64,000 nucleotides of DNA from Lentisphaeraceae bacterium (GCA_021232515.1 JAJPOQ010000140.1:94645-158644); one strand, 5' to 3'. Shown: positions 35,871 to 45,011, numbered from the stretch's first letter. Translations and numbers: made by a program. Notes: generated by a model not told the origin, from the sequence alone.

Positions 35871-36725
35871 GTGAAAAAAGTATTTTTGTTTTTAGTCTTT
35901 AGTTTCTTTTTGGGTTCTGCCGTGGCAGAAGAGTATAAAAAAGGACCAGACTCAAAGCGTCAAGATGGTGTTCCCAAAGGTACAGTGAGTGAATTTATTC
36001 ATGAAAGTAAGGTCTTTGCTGGAACTAAAAGAAAAGTAAAACTTTATGTCCCTTCTCAGTATAAAAAAGGTACTCCTGCTGCAGTGATGGTCTTCCAAGA
36101 TGGTCATGCTTATGCTGGCGAGAAAGGCGACTTTAGAGTTCCTGTCGTATTTGATAACCTGATTCATAAAGGCGAAATGCCAGTGACGATTGCGATCATG
36201 ATTGATCCAGGTCATAAAGGTGATAAGCCGGTGAAAAGTGCTTGGAAAAACAACAATAGATCTTTTGAGTACGATACACTAAGCGACCAGTATGCGAAAA
36301 TGCTTATCGAAGAGATCATTCCTAAAGTTGCAGAAGATTATACACTTACAGATGATCGAAAAATGCGTGCTATCTGTGGTATTTCTTCAGGTGGTATTTG
36401 TGCATTTACTGCAGCTTGGCAACGACCTGACTATTTCCATAAGGTTATGAGTCATATTGGAAGTTTTACAAATATCCGTGGTGGACATGTTTACCCTGCG
36501 ATGATTCGTAAGGACAAGAAAAGAGACATACGTGTTTATCTACAGGACGGAGAGAGAGATGTCGATAACAAACATGGAAGTTGGTGGCTTGCAAATCTTC
36601 AAATGGATAGAGCTCTAAAGTTCAGTAAGTACGATTATATTTTTGTGCCGGGAACTGGCAAGCACAATGGTCAGGAAGCTGGTTCTATTTTTCCAGATGC
36701 TCTTCGCTGGCTTTGGAAGAAGTAG
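35871..36725 (+). CDS. Secreted esterase (esterase D / enterochelin esterase-like)
   Basis: 284 residues with a signal peptide (cleavage after GSAVA), then an alpha/beta hydrolase domain: VFQDGHAYAG near the oxyanion hole, nucleophile GISSGG, and GKHNGQE near the C-terminus with the catalytic His. Such proteins occur near polysaccharide-degradation genes and may remove acyl groups from glycans. GTG 35871 is used because GGAG sits 6 bases upstream; the in-frame GTG 35859 has no ribosome site. Substrate unknown. Confidence 0.85.
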   Translation: MKKVFLFLVFSFFLGSAVAEEYKKGPDSKRQDGVPKGTVSEFIHESKVFAGTKRKVKLYVPSQYKKGTPAAVMVFQDGHAYAGEKGDFRVPVVFDNLIHKGEMPVTIAIMIDPGHKGDKPVKSAWKNNNRSFEYDTLSDQYAKMLIEEIIPKVAEDYTLTDDRKMRAICGISSGGICAFTAAWQRPDYFHKVMSHIGSFTNIRGGHVYPAMIRKDKKRDIRVYLQDGERDVDNKHGSWWLANLQMDRALKFSKYDYIFVPGTGKHNGQEAGSIFPDALRWLWKK

Positions 36726-36728
36726 TTT

Positions 36729-37109
36729 TTAGGGAATAAGGCTCAGCATGAAGTTCACACCTTTGTTCATTTGCTTGAGCCTAACATAACTTTTCTTAAG
36801 CATATCTATCGCGATTTCGGGGTTCTTAAGTAGAAGTGTATCCAAATCTTTGATTACATAAAGTTGGCACTCTGTAGAAGTAACGACACTTGCAGATACA
36901 GCTTCTTTCATTATGGCAGACATTTCCCCAAAGGTATCCCCTGGGCGGCTGAATTGACCTATATCAACATCCCCGGCAGTAACTTCTACAGTTCCAGAAA
37001 TAAGTACATAAGTTGAAGTTTCAACTGTGCCTTCTTTTAGTAAAAGAGTTCCAGCGTCGACGGTGTGTTTCTTGTAGCAAAATTGTTCGAGTATGTCTAT
37101 TAATGCCAT
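36729..37109 (-). CDS. Cyclic nucleotide-binding domain protein
   Basis: 126 residues comprising a single CRP-like cNMP-binding beta-barrel: LLKEGTVETSTYVLISGTVEV, PGDTFGEMSAI (the phosphate-binding cassette region) and a final helix. There is no DNA-binding or catalytic domain, so it may be a small sensor that acts on a partner protein. The cassette lacks the Arg usual for cyclic-nucleotide phosphate, so ligand binding is uncertain. The 263-base gap upstream holds the operon promoter at 37316 and nothing else I can see. Confidence 0.82.
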   Translation of the reverse strand: MALIDILEQFCYKKHTVDAGTLLLKEGTVETSTYVLISGTVEVTAGDVDIGQFSRPGDTFGEMSAIMKEAVSASVVTSTECQLYVIKDLDTLLLKNPEIAIDMLKKSYVRLKQMNKGVNFMLSLIP

Positions 37110-37315
37110 TTTTGATCCAATTGTTCGGGGGTGTGTATATTATTTATCGACGGCTTTTATCAAAACTTTACATCTTTTTACATGGAGGTTTAAGTTTTTT
37201 GAGAATTAATTGATGATTTAGGCGAAAACTTCTGCGAAATGAAGCCTAGAATCCATAAATCAGTCTTTTTTTGCCTTATTTGCTTTTCTGAGAGCTTAAT
37301 TCTTGGGCTCAGCTC

Positions 37316-37344
37316 TTTAGATTCATTCTCTTTCGTGCTATACT
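37316..37344 (+). promoter_or_regulatory. Probable promoter of the eight-gene lipoyl/prenyl operon
   Basis: TTTAGA (37316-37321) and TATACT (37339-37344) are 17 bases apart, 30 bases before the first ATG. The -10 is good; the -35 is weak. Confidence 0.45.
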
Positions 37345-37373
37345 AAGCGCAAACTTTAAGATTTACGGTATTT

Positions 37374-37847
37374 ATGGAAAATATGAGCACTCAGAAAAGT
37401 GGATTGATTAAGTACAAAAGAAGTAGATTTAACGCCACTTTTGCCGAAGATCGTTTTTACAGCAAAGCTCACTATTGGTTTTCACGTCAGGAAAATGGTA
37501 ACTACCAAGTTGGTTTAACTAAGTTCGCAGCTCGTATGCTGGGTGAGCTGGTTGAGTTTGGTTTTGAACTTAAGCCCGGAGCAAAGATCTCCGAAGGCGA
37601 CATCATCGGTTGGCTTGAAGGGTTTAAAGCAGCTAGTGACATCTACTCATTTATTGAAGGGGAATTTGTCGGAGAAAATAAACTTCTCGTCGAAACTCCA
37701 GAATTATTACACGCAAAGCCACATCGAGACGGTTGGCTCTACGAAGTTTCTTTTGATGAAACTAATCAGGAAAATTTGCTTTCTGTTCACGAATATACAG
37801 AATTTTTAGATGATTTAATTGATAAGATGACCGGAGAGGAAGGATGA
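37374..37847 (+). CDS. GcvH-like lipoyl-domain protein
   Basis: 157 residues related to the H protein of glycine cleavage. The diagnostic lipoyl segment is present as GWLEGFKAASDIYSFIEGE, with Lys85 the likely lipoylation site; the following GEF corresponds to the usual GEV. HRDGWLYEV replaces the usual NPYGEGWL end. No gcvT or gcvP gene is near; instead it heads an operon of Fe-S and prenyl genes. Lipoyl carriers outside glycine cleavage are known (for example with sulfur-oxidising Hdr-like complexes), so a role as a swinging carrier in the operon's pathway is inferred. ATG 37383 is an alternative start. Confidence 0.82.
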   Translation: MENMSTQKSGLIKYKRSRFNATFAEDRFYSKAHYWFSRQENGNYQVGLTKFAARMLGELVEFGFELKPGAKISEGDIIGWLEGFKAASDIYSFIEGEFVGENKLLVETPELLHAKPHRDGWLYEVSFDETNQENLLSVHEYTEFLDDLIDKMTGEEG

Positions 37848-38950
37848 GCAAAGCTCGTTATATAATGCTTGGAGGTTTCCTCGGCGCAGGTAAGACCACG
37901 ACTCTTATAAAGCTTGCGGAAAAATTGCGCGATGCAGGCAAAAAGGTTGGTCTTATTACCAATGATCAAGCCGCAAACTTGGTCGACACAAACTTAGTTA
38001 AAGCTGGTGACTTTCCAGTTGAAGAAATAGCCGGTGGTTGTTTTTGCTGTCGTTTCAATTCTTTGAAAGATGCAGCAGATAAACTTACAGAAAATGATCG
38101 ACCAGACATATTTTTAGCAGAGCCTGTCGGTAGTTGTACTGACTTGGTTGCAACTGTTAGTTATCCACTTCGTAGAATGTACGGCGATTCATTTACTATT
38201 TCACCACTTTCAGTATTACTTGATCCACGTCGTGCGATGCGCATTTTTGGTTTGGAAGAGGGCCGCAACTTTTCAGAAAAAGTTAAGTACGTCTACCTCA
38301 AGCAAGTCGAAGAAGCCGAAGCTTTGGTGATCAATAAGATCGATTCTATTTCTCCAGAAGAAGTTGAGAAGCTTTCATCATACATCAAAGAAAATTACCC
38401 AAAGAAAAAGCTATTTACTATGTCATCTAGAAATGGTGATGGTTTTGATGAATGGTCTGATTATGCTATCTCAGCTGAACTTGGTTCTGAAGAGTGTATG
38501 CCGATTGACTATGATATATATGCAGATGGCGAAGCTCTTCTTGGTTGGCTCAATGCAACTTTAGCTGTTTCAGCAAACGAGTCATTTGATGGGAATGAAT
38601 TTTTAAAGTCTCTGGCTGCTCACTTCAGTCAATCTTTTGGAAGTGCAGATAAAGAAATAGCCCATTTGAAAATGACTCTTTCCCCGGAAGATGGTAGTGG
38701 CGAGATAGCCTCTATCAATCAGATAGGTTCAGAACTTGTTCCTGAACTGGGTTTATCACTTTTAGATCCTCTTAAATCAGGTCAACTAGTTGTGAATATC
38801 CGTGCTGAAGCTGATCCTGAAGAAATAAACGATATTTTAAATAACGCCCTTAAAGAAGACTTTACGTCCATCTTGGAACTCGAGCATGTTGAGTTCTTTC
38901 GACCGGGTCGACCAACTCCAACTCATAGATATGCAGGAGCTACTGGTTGA
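37844..38950 (+). CDS. COG0523/CobW-type G3E GTPase (metallochaperone-like)
   Basis: 368 residues. P-loop GGFLGAGKTT (10-19), the metal-binding GGCFCC (Cys66, 68, 69), NKID for guanine, and a C-terminal domain shorter than, and unlike, the standard CobW_C. Relatives insert or traffic metals (Ni, Co, Zn) in a GTP-dependent way. The start overlaps the stop of the GcvH-like gene by 4 bases. In this operon it may supply metal or help activate an Fe-S or radical enzyme; that is an inference. Confidence 0.87.
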   Translation: MSKARYIMLGGFLGAGKTTTLIKLAEKLRDAGKKVGLITNDQAANLVDTNLVKAGDFPVEEIAGGCFCCRFNSLKDAADKLTENDRPDIFLAEPVGSCTDLVATVSYPLRRMYGDSFTISPLSVLLDPRRAMRIFGLEEGRNFSEKVKYVYLKQVEEAEALVINKIDSISPEEVEKLSSYIKENYPKKKLFTMSSRNGDGFDEWSDYAISAELGSEECMPIDYDIYADGEALLGWLNATLAVSANESFDGNEFLKSLAAHFSQSFGSADKEIAHLKMTLSPEDGSGEIASINQIGSELVPELGLSLLDPLKSGQLVVNIRAEADPEEINDILNNALKEDFTSILELEHVEFFRPGRPTPTHRYAGATG

Positions 38951-40122
38951 GTGAAAGCTTGATATACCTCGATGGCAACGCGACGACCCCTTTAGATCCT
39001 TTGGTTCTTGAGGAGATGCTCCCCTATTTTAAAGAGGACTTTGCAAATGCCGCAAGCTTTTCTCATGTGGCTGGGCGTAAGTCTGACGCTGCTGTGGAGA
39101 AGGCAAGAGGGCAGATAGCAAAGCTTCTCGAAGCAGAAGAAAAAGACATCATATTTACATCGGGAGCAACCGAGTCTATAAACCTAGCACTCAAAGGTTT
39201 TGTCGAGTTTAACTTCTTGCCTGAAAATGCACTTATTTCTACTGCCGTCGAACATAAAGCCGTCTTAGAAAGTTTGGACTATCTCGTTGAGCAATACCCA
39301 GTAGTTGAAGTAGAGGTGGACCGCACAGGTCAAGTAAACTTAGATTCACTTGAAGATGTTCTTTCAGAAAACAGCGGTTTGGTTTCAGTTCAGCATGTAA
39401 ATAACGAAATCGGCTCCGTAAACAACCTTTATGCTATTGGTGCTTTATGTCGCAAGTACGAGTCATTTTTACATGTGGATGCAGCTCAAAGTTTTGGTAA
39501 ATTGCCAATTGATGTGAATGAGATGAATATCGATTTGTTGTCGATTTCAGCTCATAAAGTTTACGGACCTAAAGGTGTCGGAGCTCTGTATGTGCGCCGT
39601 CGTCGACCACGCATACGTTTAACAAAACAGCAGCATGGTGGTAAACAAGAACGTGATTTTCGTGCGGGTAGTTTAAATGTACCGGGCATAGTTGGCTTGG
39701 GAAAGGCTGCTGAATTAGCCGGTGAGCGCATGGTGTCCGACAACGCATATGTAAAGAATCTTACAGAAATTTTTCGTCAGCTCTTATCAGATGCTATCGA
39801 TGATGTTATTTTTAATGGCCCAGCAGGTAAAGGCTTGCCGGGAAATCTCAATTTTACGGTTCCAGGGCTAGATGCCAGGGAATTGCTATGTGAATTGCCC
39901 ATGTTGGCAATGTCTACAGGCTCGGCCTGTACATCAGAATTATCAGAGCCTTCGCATGTATTGCGAGCGATAGGAGTTGTGGGTGATAAAGCCTTGGCAA
40001 CTCTGCGCGTTGGTATGACTCGCTTCACAACTGAAGCAGAAGTCCGAAAGGCAGCAGAACTTCTGATAAACAAAGTAATCAATATTCGAAAGAAAACTGG
40101 AAACGTTGAGCAAGTATCATGA
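38947..40122 (+). CDS. Cysteine desulfurase, NifS/IscS family
   Basis: A PLP enzyme of 391 residues that takes sulfur from cysteine. It has YLDGNATTPLDP at the N-terminus, the PLP lysine in SAHKVYGPKG (about residue 205) and the persulfide loop STGSACTSELSEPSHVL (Cys near 323). Length matches NifS/IscS. The start is TTG 38947, overlapping the previous stop by 4 bases. It is not accompanied by iscU; it probably provides sulfur for the Fe-S proteins (or a thio-product) of this operon. Confidence 0.92.
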   Translation: MSESLIYLDGNATTPLDPLVLEEMLPYFKEDFANAASFSHVAGRKSDAAVEKARGQIAKLLEAEEKDIIFTSGATESINLALKGFVEFNFLPENALISTAVEHKAVLESLDYLVEQYPVVEVEVDRTGQVNLDSLEDVLSENSGLVSVQHVNNEIGSVNNLYAIGALCRKYESFLHVDAAQSFGKLPIDVNEMNIDLLSISAHKVYGPKGVGALYVRRRRPRIRLTKQQHGGKQERDFRAGSLNVPGIVGLGKAAELAGERMVSDNAYVKNLTEIFRQLLSDAIDDVIFNGPAGKGLPGNLNFTVPGLDARELLCELPMLAMSTGSACTSELSEPSHVLRAIGVVGDKALATLRVGMTRFTTEAEVRKAAELLINKVINIRKKTGNVEQVS

Positions 40123-41309
40123 TTTTGAAATTAGCTTACCGTGGCATGACTAACTTATCTTTCCGATCAACTTGGAAAGTGCTGTACTTAATGGTTTGGA
40201 AAGGGTTTCTAGCTATAAGAAAGTACAAGAGTCGCCGCGATAAAGGGGAACTCTATCCCCCATTTATGTTTGTCGCATTGACGAACACTTGTAACCTTCG
40301 CTGCAAAGGCTGTTGGGTTGAGAAAGAGGGCGACGCCCACTACATGGACCGCAAAGAGGTCGACGCCATAGTTGAGAATAGTAAGAAGATGGGTTCTCAC
40401 TATGTGACTTTACTCGGCGGAGAACCTCTTATGTACAAAGAGATCTGGAACGTCTGGAAAGACCACAGCGACTGCTACTTTCAAGTCATCACCAACGGTA
40501 TGTTCTTCAATGAAGAAAACGCCAATAAACTGAAAGAACTTGGCAATGTAACTCCACTTATTTCAGTTGACGGCTGGGGCCCTAATAATGACGAGCGTCG
40601 TGGCCAAGGTGTTTTCAAGTCTCTCGAACGCGGTATGGATCGTCTCAATAAAAATAAGGTTCTTTTCGGTATAGCCACCACAACGACAGCGAAGAATATG
40701 GATGAAGTTCTGAGCGATGAGTACCTGCAGTTTTTCGTTGATAAAGGTGCCATGTACATATGGTTCTACGTTTATCGCCCAGTCGGTGAAAATGGCTACG
40801 ATGAGTATTGCCTGACAGAAGAACAATTAGTTGAAGTGAGAAAGAGGCTTCTCAAGCTACGTCGCAAGCACCCAATCGTTATTATTGATACTTACTGGAC
40901 AGCAGAAGGTGAAGCTTTTTGCCCGGCTGCGATGGGCCTTGGTTACCATATAGGTCCTAAAGGCTCAATTGAGATTTGCCCACCTCTTAGTTTTGCGACA
41001 GACTATGTGAAAGACAACGACTACGACATGGTTAAGACTATTGAAGATAGTAAGTTCCTCAAAGGTTTTGAAGGTTTTGTAAATGACCGCACCAAAGGCT
41101 GTGTGATTCTCGAAAATCCTCAAGAGTTGGTTAAGTATATTTCAGATAATGGTTGTGACGACGTCAGTGGTCGCGATGCTCTAGCAGAGATAAATCGCAT
41201 CACGCCACGTCACAGTCACCACTTACCAGGAAAAGAGATTCCTGAAGACTATTGGGTTTATAAACTAGCTAAGAAAAATGTTTTCTTTGGTATGGGAGCA
41301 GCAGGATGA
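40119..41309 (+). CDS. Radical SAM protein
   Basis: 396 residues. The 4Fe-4S/SAM motif is CNLRCKGC (Cys58, 62, 65) within TNTCNLRCKGCW; GGEPL lies further on, as in the SPASM/HpnH-like group. C-terminal FCPAAMGLGYHIGPKGSIEICPP suggests additional cluster ligands. The N-terminus (about 1-45) is basic with a hydrophobic stretch that may attach to the membrane. The start overlaps the desulfurase stop by 4 bases. The reaction is unknown; the prenyl genes downstream suggest a lipid or isoprenoid substrate, as for HpnH, but this is an inference. Confidence 0.85.
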   Translation: MILKLAYRGMTNLSFRSTWKVLYLMVWKGFLAIRKYKSRRDKGELYPPFMFVALTNTCNLRCKGCWVEKEGDAHYMDRKEVDAIVENSKKMGSHYVTLLGGEPLMYKEIWNVWKDHSDCYFQVITNGMFFNEENANKLKELGNVTPLISVDGWGPNNDERRGQGVFKSLERGMDRLNKNKVLFGIATTTTAKNMDEVLSDEYLQFFVDKGAMYIWFYVYRPVGENGYDEYCLTEEQLVEVRKRLLKLRRKHPIVIIDTYWTAEGEAFCPAAMGLGYHIGPKGSIEICPPLSFATDYVKDNDYDMVKTIEDSKFLKGFEGFVNDRTKGCVILENPQELVKYISDNGCDDVSGRDALAEINRITPRHSHHLPGKEIPEDYWVYKLAKKNVFFGMGAAG

Positions 41310-41635
41310 GTGAAGTGAAAAAAGTTTATTGTAACTGCACTTATGCAAAAATAATTGATGCTGAAGTCAAATCTGCTGTTCTTGATCGTATATCATCGAG
41401 TGGCGAAGAAGTTGTTTGTTTGCCAGATATCTGTGAAATGGCCGCTCGTAAAGATCCAGAGCTAGAAAAAGTATTTAGCGGTAAAGTTAAGCTAGCTGCG
41501 TGTTATGAACGCTCAGTTAAGTGGCTTTGTCACAAAGGCGGCATAGAGATCAATCAAGAAAATGTTGAAATAATCAATATGCGCGACCAATCAGCAGAAG
41601 AAGTTTGTGAACAATTTTTAGGAGATAAAGCATGA
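41306..41635 (+). CDS. Small cysteine-rich protein resembling the HdrA N-terminal region
   Basis: 109 residues. Conserved-looking features are VYCNCTYAK near the N-terminus, LPDICEMAARKDP in the centre and AACYERSVKWLCHKGG, with a final INMRDQ. The arrangement (a Cys-x-Cys start, Asp-Ile-Cys, Ala-Cys-Tyr-x-Arg) recalls the N-terminal domain of heterodisulfide-reductase HdrA-type proteins. Function is not known. The start overlaps the radical SAM stop by 4 bases, and the next gene overlaps it likewise, so it is an integral operon member. Confidence 0.65.
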   Translation: MSEVKKVYCNCTYAKIIDAEVKSAVLDRISSSGEEVVCLPDICEMAARKDPELEKVFSGKVKLAACYERSVKWLCHKGGIEINQENVEIINMRDQSAEEVCEQFLGDKA

Positions 41636-42459
41636 CGGGACAAGCACCACTTACACCGCTGAAAGTTCTCCTCTATGAAGCAACTGGAAGTCAAGTTTTA
41701 GATCCAGAAGTTAAAAAGAAAATATTGAGCTCACTTCTTGGTGACGGAATCGGAGTTCATTGTTTAAAAGAAACTTCGACAATAGAGTCAGATGGCAAAG
41801 AACCTCTGTGCATCGTTGGTGACTTTGATGCCCCCGGGAGCGCTGGCGACCTCGCCGGCAATGACTATGAATTCATCTCTCTTAAAGAGCATTCAGTTGA
41901 TGAAGCCATCGCCAAAGTGAAATCACTTGCAGATGGTAAGTTTGAAGGCCGAAAAGCTTGGAAACCTTGGTTTCCTGTAATCGATTACGACCGCTGTACA
42001 AATTGTATGCAGTGTCTGACTTTCTGTTTATTTGACGTTTACTCGGTCGAAGAAACTATGATCACAGTAAAAAACGAAGACAAGTGTAAAACGGATTGCC
42101 CGGCTTGTTCGAGAGTTTGTCCTGAAGTTGCAATTCTCTTTCCAAAGTATGGCAAAGGCCCGATAAATGGCGATGTCGTAAGGGAAGAAGACATAAAACG
42201 CGAGAAGATGAAAGTCGATATTTCAGAACTTCTTGGTGGAAATATCTTAGGTAAACTTCGTCAGCGTCATACAGATGCAAAAAGTCGTTTTTCTAAAGAA
42301 AGAGATGAAAGTAAAGCTTTAAAAGAAAGGCAACGTTGCCTTAAAGAACTGAAAGATAAGCTTGATATACCAGACTCAGTTTTGGCTTCATTGCCATCGA
42401 ATGATATGATCCAAGCAAAAACCCTTAGTGCACAGGAGGCGAGTGAGAAAAATGACTGA
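41632..42459 (+). CDS. Two-cluster 4Fe-4S ferredoxin-domain protein
   Basis: 275 residues. An N-terminal part of about 110 residues of unknown fold is followed by a ferredoxin domain: CTNCMQCLTFC (about 126-136) and CKTDCPACSRVC (about 152-163), which would hold two 4Fe-4S clusters. A Lys/Glu-rich helical tail (about 195-275) follows. It likely passes electrons to the radical SAM enzyme or the DUF116 domain encoded beside it. The start overlaps the previous stop by 4 bases. Confidence 0.82.
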   Translation: MTGQAPLTPLKVLLYEATGSQVLDPEVKKKILSSLLGDGIGVHCLKETSTIESDGKEPLCIVGDFDAPGSAGDLAGNDYEFISLKEHSVDEAIAKVKSLADGKFEGRKAWKPWFPVIDYDRCTNCMQCLTFCLFDVYSVEETMITVKNEDKCKTDCPACSRVCPEVAILFPKYGKGPINGDVVREEDIKREKMKVDISELLGGNILGKLRQRHTDAKSRFSKERDESKALKERQRCLKELKDKLDIPDSVLASLPSNDMIQAKTLSAQEASEKND

Positions 42460-44164
42460 GAAACCTTCATTAGCTCCAGTTAGACAAGTACCAGTGAGGG
42501 CCTATCGCCCACCAGAGAAAAATGTCCCTCAAACCCGTGCAGATCGTGAGCGCGTTCGTCGTGCTTGTGGTAAATTTGCTTTGAATAACCCTGTTGTTCC
42601 ACCAGTGCACGCTACAAAACTTCGCGAGTATGCTAAGCAGATTTTAGTAGATTTAGAAATGCCGGAGATTTACTCCGAGTATACCGGCATTCTGCTCAAT
42701 AATGAGCTTTGGCGTGAGCAAATGGCGACTATCCCGTATAACCGTCGTCTATTACTTCTTTCAAAGTGCATGCGTCTTGAAGAAAAGTGTCCGGCTCCGT
42801 TTGATGAGTTTGGCCTTCTTTGTAAAACCTGTGGCCTTTGTACTATTCAAGATATTCAAGAAGAAGCCGAAAAGCTTGGTTACGCCGTTCTTGTTGCCGA
42901 AGGTTCTACTTTGGTTATGAAGATTATCGAAACAGGTCAGATCGAAGCTATCGTCGGTGTGAGCTGTGTTTCTGTACTTGAAAGAGCTTTTCCTTACATG
43001 GAGGCAGCCGCTATTCCTGGAATGGCGATCCCTTTGCTTCAATCTGACTGTAAAGACACAACAGTAGATGAAGAGTGGGTTTGGGAAGCAATTCACTTAA
43101 CTTCTAGCGACAAAACACGTCGTTTAGATCTCGAAGGTATCCGTGAAGATGTCGCCGAGATGTTCACTTTAGAAAATTTAGAAAAAATACTTGGTCCAGC
43201 AAAAGGCCCAGTTATGCAGTATGGCCGTGAGTCTCTTGCTCAAGCAGGTAAACGTTGGCGTCCATTTTTGACTGTTGCAACAGCTCATGCACTTGATCCA
43301 GAATTGAGTGAAAAAGAGTGCCCCGAAGATCTTAAGAAACTCGCCATCGCAGTTGAGTGTTTCCACAAAGCTTCTTTGATTCATGACGACATCGAAGATG
43401 ACGACGATACTCGTTACGGCGAAGCAACTTTACATGAGAAGATCGGTATACCAGCAGCGATTAATGTAGGTGACTGGCTTGTTGGCGAAGGATATAGAAT
43501 CATCGCTTCAACAGATGTAGATCCAGTCTTGAAAGGTAAGATGATTACTCTTGCTGCAGAGGGTCACGCAACTTTAGCCGTTGGTCAAGGTCAAGAACTT
43601 GAGTGGCGTCGCGATCCAGGTCCTGTTGCTCAAAAAGAAATCATTCAGTTATTCAGAGATAAAACAGCGCCGGCTTTTGACGTAGCAATCCGCATGGGCG
43701 GTTACTATGGCGATACTGAAGAGAAGACTCTAAATGCTATGGAAAAATTCTCAGAAGCTCTTGGTATAGCTTATCAGATTCAGGATGATATGGACGACTT
43801 TGCTGAAGATGCAGAGGGCTCGGACTTACTGAGAGATCGACCTTCACTAGCTCTGACTATGGGTTATAAATCAGCCAAGAAAGATCATAAAGCGATCATC
43901 GATAAGTGGTGGGGTGGCGATGAGTCAGTCTCTGTTAAAGATGTTCGTTGGGTTGTCTTAAAAGGCGATGCCGAGTACCGAATGATGCAATTGAAAGAAT
44001 CTTATAAACAAGCAGCGATTGATTCTCTTGGAGATCTTGAAGATGCCAGTATAAAAGGACTTCTTCGTCGTGTTGTTACTAAGATTTTCAATGATATCGA
44101 AATAAAAGGCTGGTGTCGTGAGTTTGAGACTTCAGATGATTCAAGTAGCGAGTCTGTCGACTAG
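42452..44164 (+). CDS. DUF116 + polyprenyl synthetase fusion protein
   Basis: About 570 residues with two parts. Residues ~95-210 have the DUF116 pattern: KCPAPFDEFGLLCKTCGLC, then GYAVLVAEGSTLV, IVGVSC and IPLLQSDCKDTT, with several conserved Cys. Residues ~265-560 are a trans-isoprenyl diphosphate synthase with both Asp-rich motifs, HDDIEDDDD (first, extended) and QIQDDMDDF (second), so it should elongate prenyl diphosphates. ATG 42452 is used; in-frame GTG codons at 42428 and 42443 lie before or too near AGGAGG (42434-42439). The fusion ties a Cys-rich redox-type domain to isoprenoid synthesis. Chain length cannot be predicted by eye. Confidence 0.85.
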   Translation: MTEKPSLAPVRQVPVRAYRPPEKNVPQTRADRERVRRACGKFALNNPVVPPVHATKLREYAKQILVDLEMPEIYSEYTGILLNNELWREQMATIPYNRRLLLLSKCMRLEEKCPAPFDEFGLLCKTCGLCTIQDIQEEAEKLGYAVLVAEGSTLVMKIIETGQIEAIVGVSCVSVLERAFPYMEAAAIPGMAIPLLQSDCKDTTVDEEWVWEAIHLTSSDKTRRLDLEGIREDVAEMFTLENLEKILGPAKGPVMQYGRESLAQAGKRWRPFLTVATAHALDPELSEKECPEDLKKLAIAVECFHKASLIHDDIEDDDDTRYGEATLHEKIGIPAAINVGDWLVGEGYRIIASTDVDPVLKGKMITLAAEGHATLAVGQGQELEWRRDPGPVAQKEIIQLFRDKTAPAFDVAIRMGGYYGDTEEKTLNAMEKFSEALGIAYQIQDDMDDFAEDAEGSDLLRDRPSLALTMGYKSAKKDHKAIIDKWWGGDESVSVKDVRWVVLKGDAEYRMMQLKESYKQAAIDSLGDLEDASIKGLLRRVVTKIFNDIEIKGWCREFETSDDSSSESVD

Positions 44165-44999
44165 ACTTCTCGGCGATTCTTCAGAATTAGTAAAAGACTT
44201 TCTTTTAAATCAGATAAATGATCAGGGCGGTTTCAACGACCGCTGTGGCGATAGCGACTTGTACTACACAGTTTTTGGCCTTGAGGGCTTACGCGCTCTT
44301 AAAGTTGATATACCAGTGGACAAGGTTCGTCCTTACCTCGAGTCATTTGGTCATGGTCAAGATTTAGACCTTATCCACTTAACGAGCTTAGTTCGTTGTT
44401 GGGCAGACTTACAGGTCGACTTCTCTCACTTGAAAGCAAAGCTTCGTCAAGAGTTAGAGCGCTTTCGTTCAAAAGATGGCGGTTATAATACTGAAGAGAA
44501 TTCAGCCGAGGGGACAGGTTATGCAGCCTTTCTTGTCTATGGTGCTTTGCAGGATATGGAAGCCAAAGACATAGATCAACAGTTGATCATTGAGAGTATT
44601 CAAAATCTCCAAGTTGGAAATGGCTCTTACGGTATGTTTGCCGGTCAAGTAGAAGGAACAACTCCGACGACAGCAGCAGCTTGTGTAGCTTTGCACGATA
44701 TGGGCGTACGCGATTTTGAGTTAAGTAAGAAATGGTTGATAAATAACTACTGCGTCAAAGGGGGTTTCTTTGCCATACCAGATGCGCCTATGCCTGATCT
44801 ACTCTCTACAGCAACGGCTTTACATACACTTTCAGTTCTTGGTGCAGATGTATCTGAACTTAAAGAACCTTGCCTAGACTTCGTCGACTCTCTATGGACG
44901 AGTAGTGGTTCATTTTATGGTACTTGGGCAGATGATATACTAGATGTCGAATACACCCTTTATGGTTTACTTGCTTTAGGTCACCTCTCGACGATGTAA
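44136..44999 (+). CDS. Prenyltransferase/terpene-cyclase alpha-barrel repeat protein
   Basis: About 287 residues with repeats of the alpha/alpha barrel found in protein prenyltransferase beta subunits and squalene cyclases: QINDQGGFNDR, RSKDGGYNTEENSAEGTGYAA, NLQVGNGSYGMF, VKGGFFAIPDAPMPDLLSTATAL and a last WTSSGSFYGTW. The G-G-F/Y and zinc- or substrate-like positions are suggestive, but the DxDD motif of squalene cyclases is not seen. It overlaps the fusion gene by 29 bases and closes the operon. Start uncertain (GTG 44118 or ATG 44136). Confidence 0.8.
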   Translation: MIQVASLSTRLLGDSSELVKDFLLNQINDQGGFNDRCGDSDLYYTVFGLEGLRALKVDIPVDKVRPYLESFGHGQDLDLIHLTSLVRCWADLQVDFSHLKAKLRQELERFRSKDGGYNTEENSAEGTGYAAFLVYGALQDMEAKDIDQQLIIESIQNLQVGNGSYGMFAGQVEGTTPTTAAACVALHDMGVRDFELSKKWLINNYCVKGGFFAIPDAPMPDLLSTATALHTLSVLGADVSELKEPCLDFVDSLWTSSGSFYGTWADDILDVEYTLYGLLALGHLSTM

Positions 45000-45011
45000 T
45001 CCGCTGGGAGC

